DNA of 14,872 nt from Planctomycetes bacterium GWF2_50_10 (lineage in GTDB: Bacteria > Planctomycetota > Phycisphaerae > Sedimentisphaerales > GWF2-50-10). The position numbers were made by a program, and so were the translations under genes. The notes under the pieces are model-generated. The model saw nothing but the letters and a program-made list of their open reading frames with translations, ran no database searches and had not been told where the DNA came from. The stretch lies in contig MHYB01000088.1 in assembly GCA_001824635.1 (NCBI GenBank), forward strand, positions 1 through 14,872. Reading direction: 5' to 3'. Shown piece by piece: positions 1 to 5,784 of this stretch (positions are counted from its first letter, which is position 1; each line of letters begins with the position of its first letter).

Positions 1-19
1 TGATTAGTTTTTAGTAAAA
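1..19 (+). repeat. Edge of a 7-bp-period repeat tract
   Basis: The window opens with TGATT, AGTTTTT, AGTAAAA, which are in 7-bp phase. The unit AGTTTTT recurs in the tract before secA, and TGATT is the end of the AGTGATT unit found before and after secA. It is probably the end of a longer tract lying outside the window, perhaps after the stop codon of an unseen upstream gene. Too short to be certain. Confidence 0.4.
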
Positions 20-32
20 AAAATGAAAAAAT

Positions 33-57
33 GGGGGTTTGGGGGGGATTGGGTGGG
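33..57 (+). other. Putative intramolecular G-quadruplex motif
   Basis: Four runs of at least three G occur on the plus strand (G5, G7, G3, G3) separated by loops TTT, ATT and T. This satisfies the canonical G3+N1-7 rule. It is preceded by an A-rich stretch (15-31). Folding is a prediction from the motif; no function can be assigned without knowing the gene upstream of the window. Confidence 0.55.
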
Positions 58-152
58 CTACAATGCCAAAAGTGAGAAAAGTGCGTAAGTGCGGAAGGTG
101 AGAAAAGTGGCTGCTCCTTTGGCGATGGTGTGGTTTTTGAGATGGGGGAAAT

Positions 153-463
153 TTATGAGAATAGTTCTTTTTCGATGCGGGCCATGTATTTGTTTGTGTA
201 GAAGAGGTCGGGTTCGTGGCGGGCGTGGCGGACTAGGATACGGAAATCAGGGGGTGTAACCGAATCGGCGTTGAAAGTTACAAGGCCTATGCCGAATATC
301 TGGCAAAGCGAATCGAGGCGGGAAATTTCTTCATTCTGAGATTGTTTTGGTACGACGAGATAGACCTTAGCGAAGTTCGGAATATCGCAGGCCTTCGGGG
401 TGGAGTTCCAACAATTCTAATGCTTTGTCCTTGATACAATTTGGTAACTTTGGAGGCGTTCAT
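153..463 (-). pseudogene. Decayed winged-helix protein gene, frameshifted and internally deleted
   Basis: An ATG at 463-461 has an excellent ribosome site (AGGAG at 475-471 on the minus strand, 7 nt spacing). The first codons read MNASKVTKLYQ. One base later the frame changes and continues as DKALELLELHPEGLRYSELR, which looks like the first helices of a winged helix-turn-helix, and then meets a stop (369-367). In the third frame an open stretch runs without interruption from 416 to a stop at 155-153. From about residue 14 it looks strongly coding: FAKVYLVVPKQ, then LCQIFGIGLVTFN, then FRILVRHARHEPDLFY, ending KEXLFS-like (KELFS). A normal gene would need more sequence between the HTH start and the C-terminal part, so I infer one single-base shift near 432 plus an internal deletion around 370-400. 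I do not recognise the family; the C-terminal part alternates strand-like and helical segments. Sequencing error could explain the single-base shift but not the deletion. Confidence 0.6.
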
Positions 464-532
464 GGTTCTACTCCTGTAAGATAAAGACATTTCCAGCAAT
501 GCCGGGGTATAGTTATATAGGAAAGCCCTTTC

Positions 533-576
533 GCCCCATCCGGGGCTGAAGAACACAAGCGAGACGCTTGTGCTAC
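533..576. repeat. Composite palindromic repeat, copy 1
   Basis: Two hairpins in series: GCCCC-ATCC-GGGGC (533-546) and CACAAGCG-AGA-CGCTTGTG (554-572, 8-bp stem, 3-nt loop). The block 543-576 is identical over 34 nt to 3742-3775, and the core palindrome recurs at 13522-13540. Short, perfectly paired, intergenic and dispersed, it behaves like a REP/MITE-type element. No terminal repeats or transposase are visible. Confidence 0.75.
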
Positions 577-633
577 CCTGGGCTACTCCTGGATGCCTCT
601 CCGGGGCTTTTGCTAAAAAAGCGAAAATCCCGC

Positions 634-655
634 ATGGGCAAGAGTACTTGCCCAT
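634..655. repeat. 9-bp-stem hairpin element
   Basis: ATGGGCAAG (634-642), loop AGTA, CTTGCCCAT (647-655) form a perfect 9-bp stem. A degenerate copy begins at about 866 (ATGGGCAAGAGTA, then diverging so that the right arm no longer pairs well), followed in both by a CCTAC-like tail. This suggests a dispersed palindromic family distinct from the CACAAGCG element. Confidence 0.55.
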
Positions 656-753
656 CCTACAAATTCTACGAATTCTAAACTCACGGTTGCCACTGTGGGC
701 TGGTAGTCGGTAGTCAAATATATATCACAAGGGGGTAATCAGGACAAGGATTA

Positions 754-789
754 GGCCGCTGTGCGGCCACTTTCTGCGGATTCCTCCGC
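754..789. repeat. Pair of short GC-rich hairpins
   Basis: GGCCGC-TGT-GCGGCC (754-768) and GCGGA-TTCC-TCCGC (776-789) lie next to each other. They are followed by sequence of the type TCGGAATGACGG (about 819-830), often seen in bacterial intergenic palindromic repeats. No coding potential is evident. Confidence 0.45.
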
Positions 790-922
790 CTCACTTCGCT
801 ATCGCTCGATTCGGCTGTCGGAATGACGGAGTCGGTGGGGATTTATGGGTTACATTCCGCATGACATGGGCAAGAGTAGTTGGATAGCCTACGAAACTGA
901 CCCACTACCGACGGCTATGGAC

Positions 923-949
923 TTGATTATTTTGGGGGAATTTGATAAT
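923..949 (+). promoter_or_regulatory. Possible promoter for greA-manA
   Basis: TTGATT (923-928) and GATAAT (944-949) resemble -35 and -10 boxes but with a short 15-nt spacer. Transcription would start near 956 and give an 80-nt leader. This is the best match I see upstream of greA and is only suggestive. Confidence 0.3.
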
Positions 950-997
950 CTAGACATGCTCGGCGGCGTATTAGCTGGGAAGTAAAGATTTTATATC

Positions 998-1009
998 AGG
1001 TAATTACCT
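998..1009. promoter_or_regulatory. 12-bp perfect palindrome in the greA leader
   Basis: AGGTAATTACCT is a perfect inverted repeat ending 25 nt before the greA start codon. It could be a dimeric regulator site or chance. A second 12-bp palindrome lies at the equivalent place before the wbpA-like gene (3868-3879), but the two sequences differ. Confidence 0.3.
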
Positions 1010-1034
1010 ATTTGATGTGTGGAGATATTTCAGG

Positions 1035-1517
1035 ATGTATGACCTTGTGCCAATTTCATTAACTGGGTTCAATAAACTCCATGAGGAACTTAAGCAGCTC
1101 GAAAAAGAGGCGACTGAAGTGAGGAAAAGGGTTAGTGACGCTCGTGAACAGGGCGATCTGAAGGAAAACGGCGAGTATATTTACGGCCGGCAGCAGCTGG
1201 GCTTTATCGAAGGGCGAATGGGTGAGTTGAGGGGGCAAATAAACCTGTCAGAAAAGATCGATTGCACGCAAGTGCCAACGGATAAGGCAGTGTTTGGGAC
1301 AGTAGTGACTTTGCTGAATCTGAAGACTCAAGAGAAGGTGACCTATCAATTGCTTGGGCCTAATGATGCTGATATTGATATGGGAAGTATTTCAATCCAC
1401 TCGCCAGTGGGTGACGCTATTCATATGCTCACGCCAGGAGAGAAGGCGTTGGCAAAGACCCCGGGCGGTGAGTTTCATTTTGAAGTGATTAGTATTGGGA
1501 AGTCGGATATTCAGTAG
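1035..1517 (+). CDS. greA: Transcription elongation factor GreA
   Basis: GreA binds the secondary channel of RNA polymerase and stimulates cleavage of backtracked RNA. From the ATG at 1035 the protein has 160 residues (E. coli GreA has 158). The N-terminal half is the coiled coil, with the tip motif GDLKEN at residues 40-45; the acidic residues D41 and E44 fall at the same numbers as in E. coli. The C-terminal half is the FKBP-like domain, with VFGTVVTLLNL and the terminal KTPGGEFHFEVISI. I chose this ATG because GGAG (1021-1024) lies 10 nt upstream and the family starts a few residues before the TLxGxxKLxEEL motif; a GTG at 1017 would add six residues without family support. The stop is followed within 6 nt by a heptamer repeat tract, and manA starts 44 nt after the stop, so the two are probably cotranscribed. 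Confidence 0.95.
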   Translation: MYDLVPISLTGFNKLHEELKQLEKEATEVRKRVSDAREQGDLKENGEYIYGRQQLGFIEGRMGELRGQINLSEKIDCTQVPTDKAVFGTVVTLLNLKTQEKVTYQLLGPNDADIDMGSISIHSPVGDAIHMLTPGEKALAKTPGGEFHFEVISIGKSDIQ

Positions 1518-1522
1518 AAAGT

Positions 1523-1550
1523 TGTTGCGAGTTGCGGGTTGCGGGTTACG
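1523..1550 (+). repeat. Heptamer tract between greA and manA
   Basis: Four tandem 7-bp units: TGTTGCG, AGTTGCG, GGTTGCG, GGTTACG. It begins 5 nt after the greA stop codon. The G of the last unit plus the next bases form GGGG (1550-1553), the only Shine-Dalgarno-like sequence before manA, so the tract contributes to the manA ribosome site. The same unit family recurs at 2513-2568 and 13391-13418. Confidence 0.85.
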
Positions 1551-1561
1551 GGGATTTGGTT

Positions 1562-2518
1562 ATGAAACTGTATCCTTTTAAATTCAAAGCGATCTTTAAA
1601 GAGCGGATCTGGGGCGGGGATGGACTTGCGCGGTTTTTTAATAAAGAGTTGCCGGCGAATACCAGGATTGGTGAAAGCTGGGAGTTGGCTGATCTGGCTG
1701 ATGATAAATCCGTTATAGTAAACGGCTGGCTTGCGGGTCTTAATATTGCGCAGGTGCTGGATAAATACTCTGTCGAACTTACAGGCTCGGTGGATTTTGA
1801 GCGGCCTTTCCCGCTGTTAATAAAGCTTCTTGATGCACAGGATATTCTTTCTGTGCAGGTGCACCCGGACCAGGCGGCCTGTGACCGAATGGGGACGGGC
1901 GAGCCAAAGACGGAATGCTGGTATATTATTGATGCGGCCAAGGGTGCGTATATATATAAGGATGTCAAGCGGGGTACGACGCGCGAGCAATTCGCTGCGG
2001 CTATAAAAAATGGAACAGTAGCCGATTTGCTGGTTAAGGTTTTTGTTAAGGCGGGTGAGTGTCATTTTTTGCCGTCGGGAACGGTTCATGCAATCGGGGC
2101 GGGGCTTATGATAGCCGAGATACAGCAGCCATCGGATACGACTTACCGCGTGTTTGATTTTAATCGCGTCGATGATTCTGGGAAGCCCAGGAAGCTGCAT
2201 GTTGAAGAGGCTCTTGAAAGCACTAATTTCAATATGCCCGCAGATAAGCTGACCGTTCGCCATGTCGGCAGACTTGTGGAAAGTGAATTTTTCTGTATTG
2301 ATAAAGGCCACCAGGCGGCCCGGTGCGAAACTTTGCTGGACGGCGGTCTTAAGGTGCTGATGTTTTTTAGCGGTTCAGGCAAGATCGTGCCGGCGGATAA
2401 AGATATTGATGTGGTGCATTTTGAAAAGGGTGATACGGTCCTTATCCCGGCGTCTTATAAGGGGGCGATACGATTTGATCAGGATTGCGAGCATCTGATC
2501 ATAACACTGCCAAGTTGA
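1562..2518 (+). CDS. manA: Mannose-6-phosphate isomerase, class I short form
   Basis: This zinc enzyme interconverts mannose-6-phosphate and fructose-6-phosphate in the cytoplasm and supplies mannose units for GDP-mannose and surface glycans. At 318 residues it matches the Bacillus-type short isomerases. The cupin metal site is complete: Q99 and H101 in SVQVHPD, E118 in KTECWYIID, H176 in PSGTVHAIGAG. The substrate-site segment EIQQPSDTTYRVFDF follows. The N-terminal KFKAIFKERIWGG is also typical. The ATG at 1562 is chosen because the family begins just before this motif; upstream in-frame codons (from 1532) are translated heptamer repeat. The ribosome site is weak (GGGGA, 1550-1554). The last codon and the TGA stop lie within the first unit of the next heptamer tract. 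Sugar-nucleotide genes downstream support a polysaccharide role. Confidence 0.93.
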   Translation: MKLYPFKFKAIFKERIWGGDGLARFFNKELPANTRIGESWELADLADDKSVIVNGWLAGLNIAQVLDKYSVELTGSVDFERPFPLLIKLLDAQDILSVQVHPDQAACDRMGTGEPKTECWYIIDAAKGAYIYKDVKRGTTREQFAAAIKNGTVADLLVKVFVKAGECHFLPSGTVHAIGAGLMIAEIQQPSDTTYRVFDFNRVDDSGKPRKLHVEEALESTNFNMPADKLTVRHVGRLVESEFFCIDKGHQAARCETLLDGGLKVLMFFSGSGKIVPADKDIDVVHFEKGDTVLIPASYKGAIRFDQDCEHLIITLPS

Positions 2519-2568
2519 ATGTTACGAGTTACGAGTTGCGGGTTGCGGGTTGCGGGTTGCGGGTTAAG
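2513..2568 (+). repeat. Heptamer tract overlapping the manA stop codon
   Basis: Eight tandem 7-bp units: AGTTGAA, TGTTACG, AGTTACG, AGTTGCG, three copies of GGTTGCG, GGTTAAG. The first unit contains the Ser318 codon and TGA stop of manA. The last units supply the left arm of the hairpin at 2559-2577. It lies between two convergent genes. Confidence 0.88.
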
Positions 2569-2577
2569 AAAACCCGC
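2559..2577. terminator. Hairpin between convergent manA and ATP-grasp genes
   Basis: GCGGGTT (2559-2565), loop AAGAA, AACCCGC (2571-2577) form a perfect 7-bp stem whose left arm is heptamer repeat sequence and whose right arm touches the stop codon of the minus-strand gene. T-rich sequence follows on the plus strand (2578-2589), broken by GCC. It may act as a weak terminator for manA. Confidence 0.4.
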
Positions 2578-3566
2578 TATTCGCCTTTTATGAAGACCTG
2601 CTCATCGTATCTGAGCATGATGAGTTTGTCTTCAAAGCCGTCGAATTTGATGGTTGGATTTTTGCCGACGAGTTGGGAAAGTATCCATTTTGGGAAATTC
2701 GCGCCGGCTTGTATGCCGAGCACGACTCCGCCGCCGAAGCGCGGGTTCATTTCCATGTAGAGCAGGCGGTTGTCGCCGGTTAAAAAGCATTGTATGGTAA
2801 CGACGCCGGGGCCAGCACCGAGTTTTTGTACCAGGGCGGCGGTGGTGTCCATAATGCGCCGGTTTTTGATCACCTGTCCCTTGCTGACTTCGCCGCCTCG
2901 GACGGCGATACGCATCCTAGGGACGATGCAGCGGACCTTCATATCAAAATCCACATACGCATCGCAGGTGAATTCGGTGCCTTCGACAAATTCCTGCACC
3001 ATGCAGTTTGGCACGCTCTTGCTGTAGAATTTGAGTTCATCGCGATTTTTGACTACGGCGTTGCCTTTGCCGGCTGAACCATCCCAGGGCTTTAAAAACA
3101 GGGGGAATTTTATCTTTTTGGAAGTGCTTGCCTCTTTGAGGGAATATATTCGCGGGGTATCAAAGCCGTTGGCTACAAGAAAATCGTGCATCTTGCGTTT
3201 GTCCCGGCAGGTATCTATGACCTGGGGGCTGGAGATGAGCGAAACGCAGCCAAGTTTTAGAAGTTTCTCGCGGTTTGCAGAGATGACGCCGAGGTCGGAA
3301 TCGATCGTTGGGATGAGGAGGTTTATCTTTTCACGTTTGACGATATCGGCTATGGCCCGCATATAGCCCGGCGAACTGACGGGAGGTACCACAAAGCCTT
3401 TGTCGCAAAGCTGGAGGGCGGGGGAAAGAAATGTGACATCCGTGCCCATGAACTGGGCTTTTAGTTTGAGATATTTAGCTGCGGAGCGGAAATCTTGCAG
3501 AAGGGTAACCCGCCTGCCTATGCAGGTGAAAAGAACTCGCAAAACCCTGTTGCCGCATTTTAACAC
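2577..3566 (-). CDS. ATP-grasp ligase, carbamoyl-phosphate-synthase-like
   Basis: A 329-residue ATP-grasp protein of the type that joins a carboxylate to an amine or other nucleophile through an acyl-phosphate; the substrate cannot be told from sequence. The N-terminal pre-ATP-grasp fold starts with RVLFTCIGRRVTLLQDFR (10-27), a motif common in ATP-grasp proteins of sugar and surface gene clusters. The ATP-binding lysine and glycine-rich loop are KPWDGSAGKG (159-168), the hinge is QEFVEGTEF (191-199), and the metal-binding ExN is MEMNPRFGGG (E272, N274). The start is a GTG with AAGG (3577-3574) 7 nt upstream; no in-frame ATG occurs near. AAGG lies within the 8-bp palindrome CCTTAAGG. The gene is alone on its strand, converging on manA. 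Confident for fold, not for reaction. Confidence 0.85.
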   Translation of the reverse strand: MLKCGNRVLRVLFTCIGRRVTLLQDFRSAAKYLKLKAQFMGTDVTFLSPALQLCDKGFVVPPVSSPGYMRAIADIVKREKINLLIPTIDSDLGVISANREKLLKLGCVSLISSPQVIDTCRDKRKMHDFLVANGFDTPRIYSLKEASTSKKIKFPLFLKPWDGSAGKGNAVVKNRDELKFYSKSVPNCMVQEFVEGTEFTCDAYVDFDMKVRCIVPRMRIAVRGGEVSKGQVIKNRRIMDTTAALVQKLGAGPGVVTIQCFLTGDNRLLYMEMNPRFGGGVVLGIQAGANFPKWILSQLVGKNPTIKFDGFEDKLIMLRYDEQVFIKGE

Positions 3567-3660
3567 TGATTAACCTTAAGGTATATATAAGATAAGGCTT
3601 AATTTAGCCTAAGTTTGACGCTAATTCCATAAAAATTCTGTAACATTCGGGTGTTGTGCT

Positions 3661-3775
3661 TATGGAGTCAAGCTCCATATCGCCCCATTCGGGGCTTAAC
3701 ACGGCCTAGCTGCGCTAGACCGTGCCACAGGAGCCCATCTTGGGCTGAAGAACACAAGCGAGACGCTTGTGCTAC
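3661..3775. repeat. Cluster of five hairpins with composite repeat copy 2
   Basis: In order: TATGGAG-TCAAG-CTCCATA (3661-3679), GCCCC-ATTC-GGGGC (3682-3695), a mismatched CACGG/CCGTG plus CTAGC/GCTAG stem (3700-3724), AGCCCA-TCT-TGGGCT (3732-3746), and CACAAGCG-AGA-CGCTTGTG (3753-3771). Compared with copy 1 at 533-576, the GCCCC and CACAAGCG hairpins are the same, but two further hairpins are inserted between them. This cluster fills most of the 319-nt gap between two divergent genes, upstream of the promoter at 3792. No coding sequence is credible here. Confidence 0.75.
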
Positions 3776-3791
3776 TCTATTCAATGATTTA

Positions 3792-3820
3792 TTGACAAGG
3801 TTCTCTGGTTTATCTAAACT
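3792..3820 (+). promoter_or_regulatory. Sigma-70-like promoter for the wbpA-like gene
   Basis: A perfect TTGACA (3792-3797), a 17-nt spacer and TAAACT (3815-3820, four of six consensus positions) predict a start near 3827 and a leader of about 59 nt. It lies directly downstream of the hairpin cluster. Confidence 0.6.
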
Positions 3821-3867
3821 ATCCGTGCGATTAGGTCGATTTACTTATGATGCTCTAGTCAATTAAC

Positions 3868-3880
3868 CCTTATATAAGGA
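3868..3880 (+). promoter_or_regulatory. Ribosome binding site inside a 12-bp palindrome
   Basis: CCTTATATAAGG (3868-3879) is a perfect palindrome; its right arm plus the next A gives the Shine-Dalgarno AAGGA (3876-3880), 5 nt before the ATG at 3886. Pairing as RNA would leave too small a loop for a simple hairpin, so a DNA-binding dimer site or chance is likelier than an RNA switch. Confidence 0.4.
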
Positions 3881-3885
3881 ACCAT

Positions 3886-5196
3886 ATGAAAGATTGGCAA
3901 AAGAGAGTTAATGAAAAGAAGGTAAAAGTCGGCATTTTGGGGCTGGGCTATGTTGGTCTGCCGCTGGCAAGGGAATTTGCGACAGCGGGGCTTAGCGTAC
4001 TTGGGTTTGATATCGATGAAAACAAAGTCAAAATACTCAATTCCGGCAAGAGTATAATCAAGCACGTTCCGCATGAGCAGGTCAAAAAGCTTCGTGATTC
4101 GGGGCTTTTTGAAGCTACAAGCGATATGTCGCGCATTAAGCAGGTAGACGCGGTGCTGATATGCGTGCCGACGCCGCTGACCAAGAGCCGAGAGCCTGAT
4201 ATGCAGTTTGTCGAAAGCTCTGCCCGGACAATAGCAAAATATCTTCGCAAAGATCAGCTCATCGTGCTTGAAAGCACGACATATCCGGGTACGACGCGGG
4301 AAGTGATGATCCCGATACTGGAGCAGGGCGGCCTTAAGGCGGGTAAGGATTTCTTTATTGCTTTCTCGCCGGAACGCGAAGACCCAGGCAATAAAAATTA
4401 TACCACCAAGACCATTCCCAAGATCGTCGGCGGTCTGACAAAGGAATGCCGCGATATGGCATATGGTTTGTATTCGGCTGCGATTGATACGGTAGTTCCG
4501 GTTTCTTCATGCGAAGCGGCGGAAGCGACCAAGATACTTGAAAACGTCTATCGCTGCATAAATATCGCGATGGTCAATGAGCTAAAGATGGTGTTTGACC
4601 GCATGGGTATTGATGTGTGGGAAGTTATACACGCGGCTTCTACCAAGCCGTTTGGGTTTAACGCGTTTTATCCGGGGCCGGGCCTGGGCGGCCACTGCAT
4701 ACCGATCGACCCGTTCTATTTAACGTGGAAAGCCCGCCAGTACGGCATGCCGACACGGTTTATAGAGCTTGCGGGTGAGATAAACACCAATATGCCGCAT
4801 TATGTGATAAACAAGATAATGGAGGCGCTCAACGATCGCGAAAAGAGCCTGAAGGGATCGAAGGTGCTGGTGCTTGGGCTGGCTTATAAGAAGGATATAG
4901 ATGATATTCGCGAGTCACCTTCGGTGGAGCTTGTGGAACTACTCCGTTGCCATGGGGCAAAGGTGGAATACAACGATCCGTTTATTCCACAGACACACAA
5001 GCAGCGTGAGCACGATTTGCAGATGAAATCGAAGGCTATTACGCCGGCGATGCTCAAGACGTATGACGTCGTCCTTATCGCTACCGACCACAGCGAATAT
5101 GATTACGAAATGATCGGTGCCAACAGCAAGCTGGTTATCGATACCCGCAATGCGATGGCCAAAGTCAAAAACAAAAAGAATGTCGTAAAAGCCTAA
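3886..5196 (+). CDS. wbpA: UDP-N-acetylglucosamine 6-dehydrogenase, WbpA-type
   Basis: Oxidises C6 of a UDP-hexose with two NAD+, most likely UDP-GlcNAc to UDP-GlcNAc uronic acid, for surface glycan synthesis. The 436 residues begin with the Rossmann motif GLGYVG (19-24), then CVPTPL (93-98), STTYPGTT (130-137) and FSPEREDPGN (160-169). The last motif, with SSCEAAEATKILEN and KPFGFNAFYPGPG, is characteristic of WbpA/WecC-like enzymes rather than plain UDP-glucose dehydrogenases. The catalytic cysteine is C271 in GGHCIPIDP, and the C-terminal NAD-site segment GLAYKKDIDDIRESPS holds K335. Strong ribosome site (AAGGA). A promoter lies upstream and a terminator just downstream, so it appears to be a single-gene transcript. 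UDP-glucose dehydrogenase activity cannot be excluded. Confidence 0.88.
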   Translation: MKDWQKRVNEKKVKVGILGLGYVGLPLAREFATAGLSVLGFDIDENKVKILNSGKSIIKHVPHEQVKKLRDSGLFEATSDMSRIKQVDAVLICVPTPLTKSREPDMQFVESSARTIAKYLRKDQLIVLESTTYPGTTREVMIPILEQGGLKAGKDFFIAFSPEREDPGNKNYTTKTIPKIVGGLTKECRDMAYGLYSAAIDTVVPVSSCEAAEATKILENVYRCINIAMVNELKMVFDRMGIDVWEVIHAASTKPFGFNAFYPGPGLGGHCIPIDPFYLTWKARQYGMPTRFIELAGEINTNMPHYVINKIMEALNDREKSLKGSKVLVLGLAYKKDIDDIRESPSVELVELLRCHGAKVEYNDPFIPQTHKQREHDLQMKSKAITPAMLKTYDVVLIATDHSEYDYEMIGANSKLVIDTRNAMAKVKNKKNVVKA

Positions 5197-5214
5197 AGCA
5201 GATTCACAAGCTAT

Positions 5215-5250
5215 AAACCCCCAGGCTCCCGGCTTGGGGGGTTTCTTTTT
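5215..5250 (+). terminator. Rho-independent terminator after the wbpA-like gene
   Basis: AAACCCCC (5215-5222) pairs with GGGGGTTT (5237-5244), followed by CTTTTT (5245-5250). It begins 18 nt after the stop codon and separates this gene from the next one. Confidence 0.85.
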
Positions 5251-5263
5251 GCGCATGCGGAGT

Positions 5264-5269
5264 TATAAT
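5264..5269 (+). promoter_or_regulatory. TATAAT box 6 nt before the next start codon
   Basis: A perfect -10 consensus ends 6 nt before the ATG at 5276, just downstream of the terminator. A -35 box is not evident (the region 5240-5247 is T-rich). If used, transcription would start at or next to the start codon, giving a leaderless or nearly leaderless mRNA. Confidence 0.45.
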
Positions 5270-5275
5270 CCAATC

Positions 5276-5680
5276 ATGTCAAACGAACACGACAATGACG
5301 AAGCTTTGCCCGGCTCACCTGATGAGCCTGTCGCGCCAGACTCAACGCCGTTGTGTCCCGAATGTCTGAATCCGGTTAAAAAGGGCCAGTTTTACTGTTC
5401 AAATTGCGGGTCGGATTCCGCCATTAACCCGATTGCAACTTACATGCCTTTTGTGCGCCTTAAGTTCGAGATCGGCTCTGTGCTCAAAGCGTTGTATTTT
5501 TACCCGGCTTTGGGATTGGCGCTTGTTGGGATTGGTTATCCAATGATAGGTTTGCTGGCCTTGCCAGTGGTGATAATTAATTTTATCGCCAGGCCAGAAA
5601 CCCGCACGAGGCTTAATGTGATCACAACTATAGCAGTTTCAGCCCTTTTGCTTGCTTTCTGGGCATTTGCGGCCAGGTAA
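5276..5680 (+). CDS. Small zinc-ribbon membrane protein, unknown function
   Basis: A 134-residue protein that I do not recognise beyond its parts. An acidic, Pro-rich N-terminus (residues 1-25) is followed by a zinc ribbon with two CxxC pairs (C27/C30 and C41/C44). Then come probable membrane segments at about 72-104 (hydrophobic, possibly one long or two short helices broken at Y88-P89) and 114-131. No signal peptide. The ATG at 5276 is preferred over an upstream TTG (5234) that lies inside the terminator stem. GGAG (5259-5262) is 13 nt away, rather far for a ribosome site; see the TATAAT box for a leaderless possibility. Zinc-ribbon plus membrane proteins of this size are widespread and mostly uncharacterised. 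Its position between two sugar-nucleotide genes may be incidental. Confidence 0.75.
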   Translation: MSNEHDNDEALPGSPDEPVAPDSTPLCPECLNPVKKGQFYCSNCGSDSAINPIATYMPFVRLKFEIGSVLKALYFYPALGLALVGIGYPMIGLLALPVVIINFIARPETRTRLNVITTIAVSALLLAFWAFAAR

Positions 5681-5784
5681 CGACTGTAAAGGTGCTAAAA
5701 TCCGCATTTTTTATTTTTGATTTGTGTTTTGGCGATTTAATTTTTACTCTTTTAGGTTTTAAACCATATTTTAAGGGAATTGCC

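Larger units (their letters stand above)
464..1034. other. Gene-free region rich in palindromes, upstream of greA
   Basis: I see no credible coding sequence here. The stretch contains a composite of hairpins (533-576, 634-655, 754-789), a degenerate second copy of part of the 634-655 element at about 866-892, and the presumed promoter and leader of greA (about 920-1034). Translations through the hairpins give low-complexity Arg/Cys/Pro-rich peptides, as expected for repeat DNA. Confidence 0.55.

Noticed and set aside
71..112. Purine-rich AGTG-containing stretch as another heptamer tract
   Set aside because: The AGTG repeats are spaced irregularly (7 to 10 nt) and drop out of phase.
287..655. 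Minus-strand open frame of 122 codons
   Set aside because: Its first third translates the palindromic repeats, and the rest runs out of frame through the decayed wHTH gene. Only the first 11 residues from the ATG at 463 look genuine.
1523..2568. Heptamer tracts as a CRISPR array
   Set aside because: Units are 7 bp with no spacers, and no cas genes are present.
2485..2760. Plus-strand open frame over the heptamer tract and the ATP-grasp gene end
   Set aside because: It joins the manA end, repeat units and the antisense of a clear ATP-grasp gene; not a gene.
3651..3866. Small plus-strand open frame rich in Arg and Cys
   Set aside because: It is a translation of the hairpin cluster and runs through the promoter at 3792; no ribosome site and no protein character.
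5692..5784. N-terminal extension of the WbpE-like aminotransferase from a GTG
   Set aside because: The region is AT-rich leader, relatives start at the LLDLK motif, and the ATG at 5785 has a good ribosome site.
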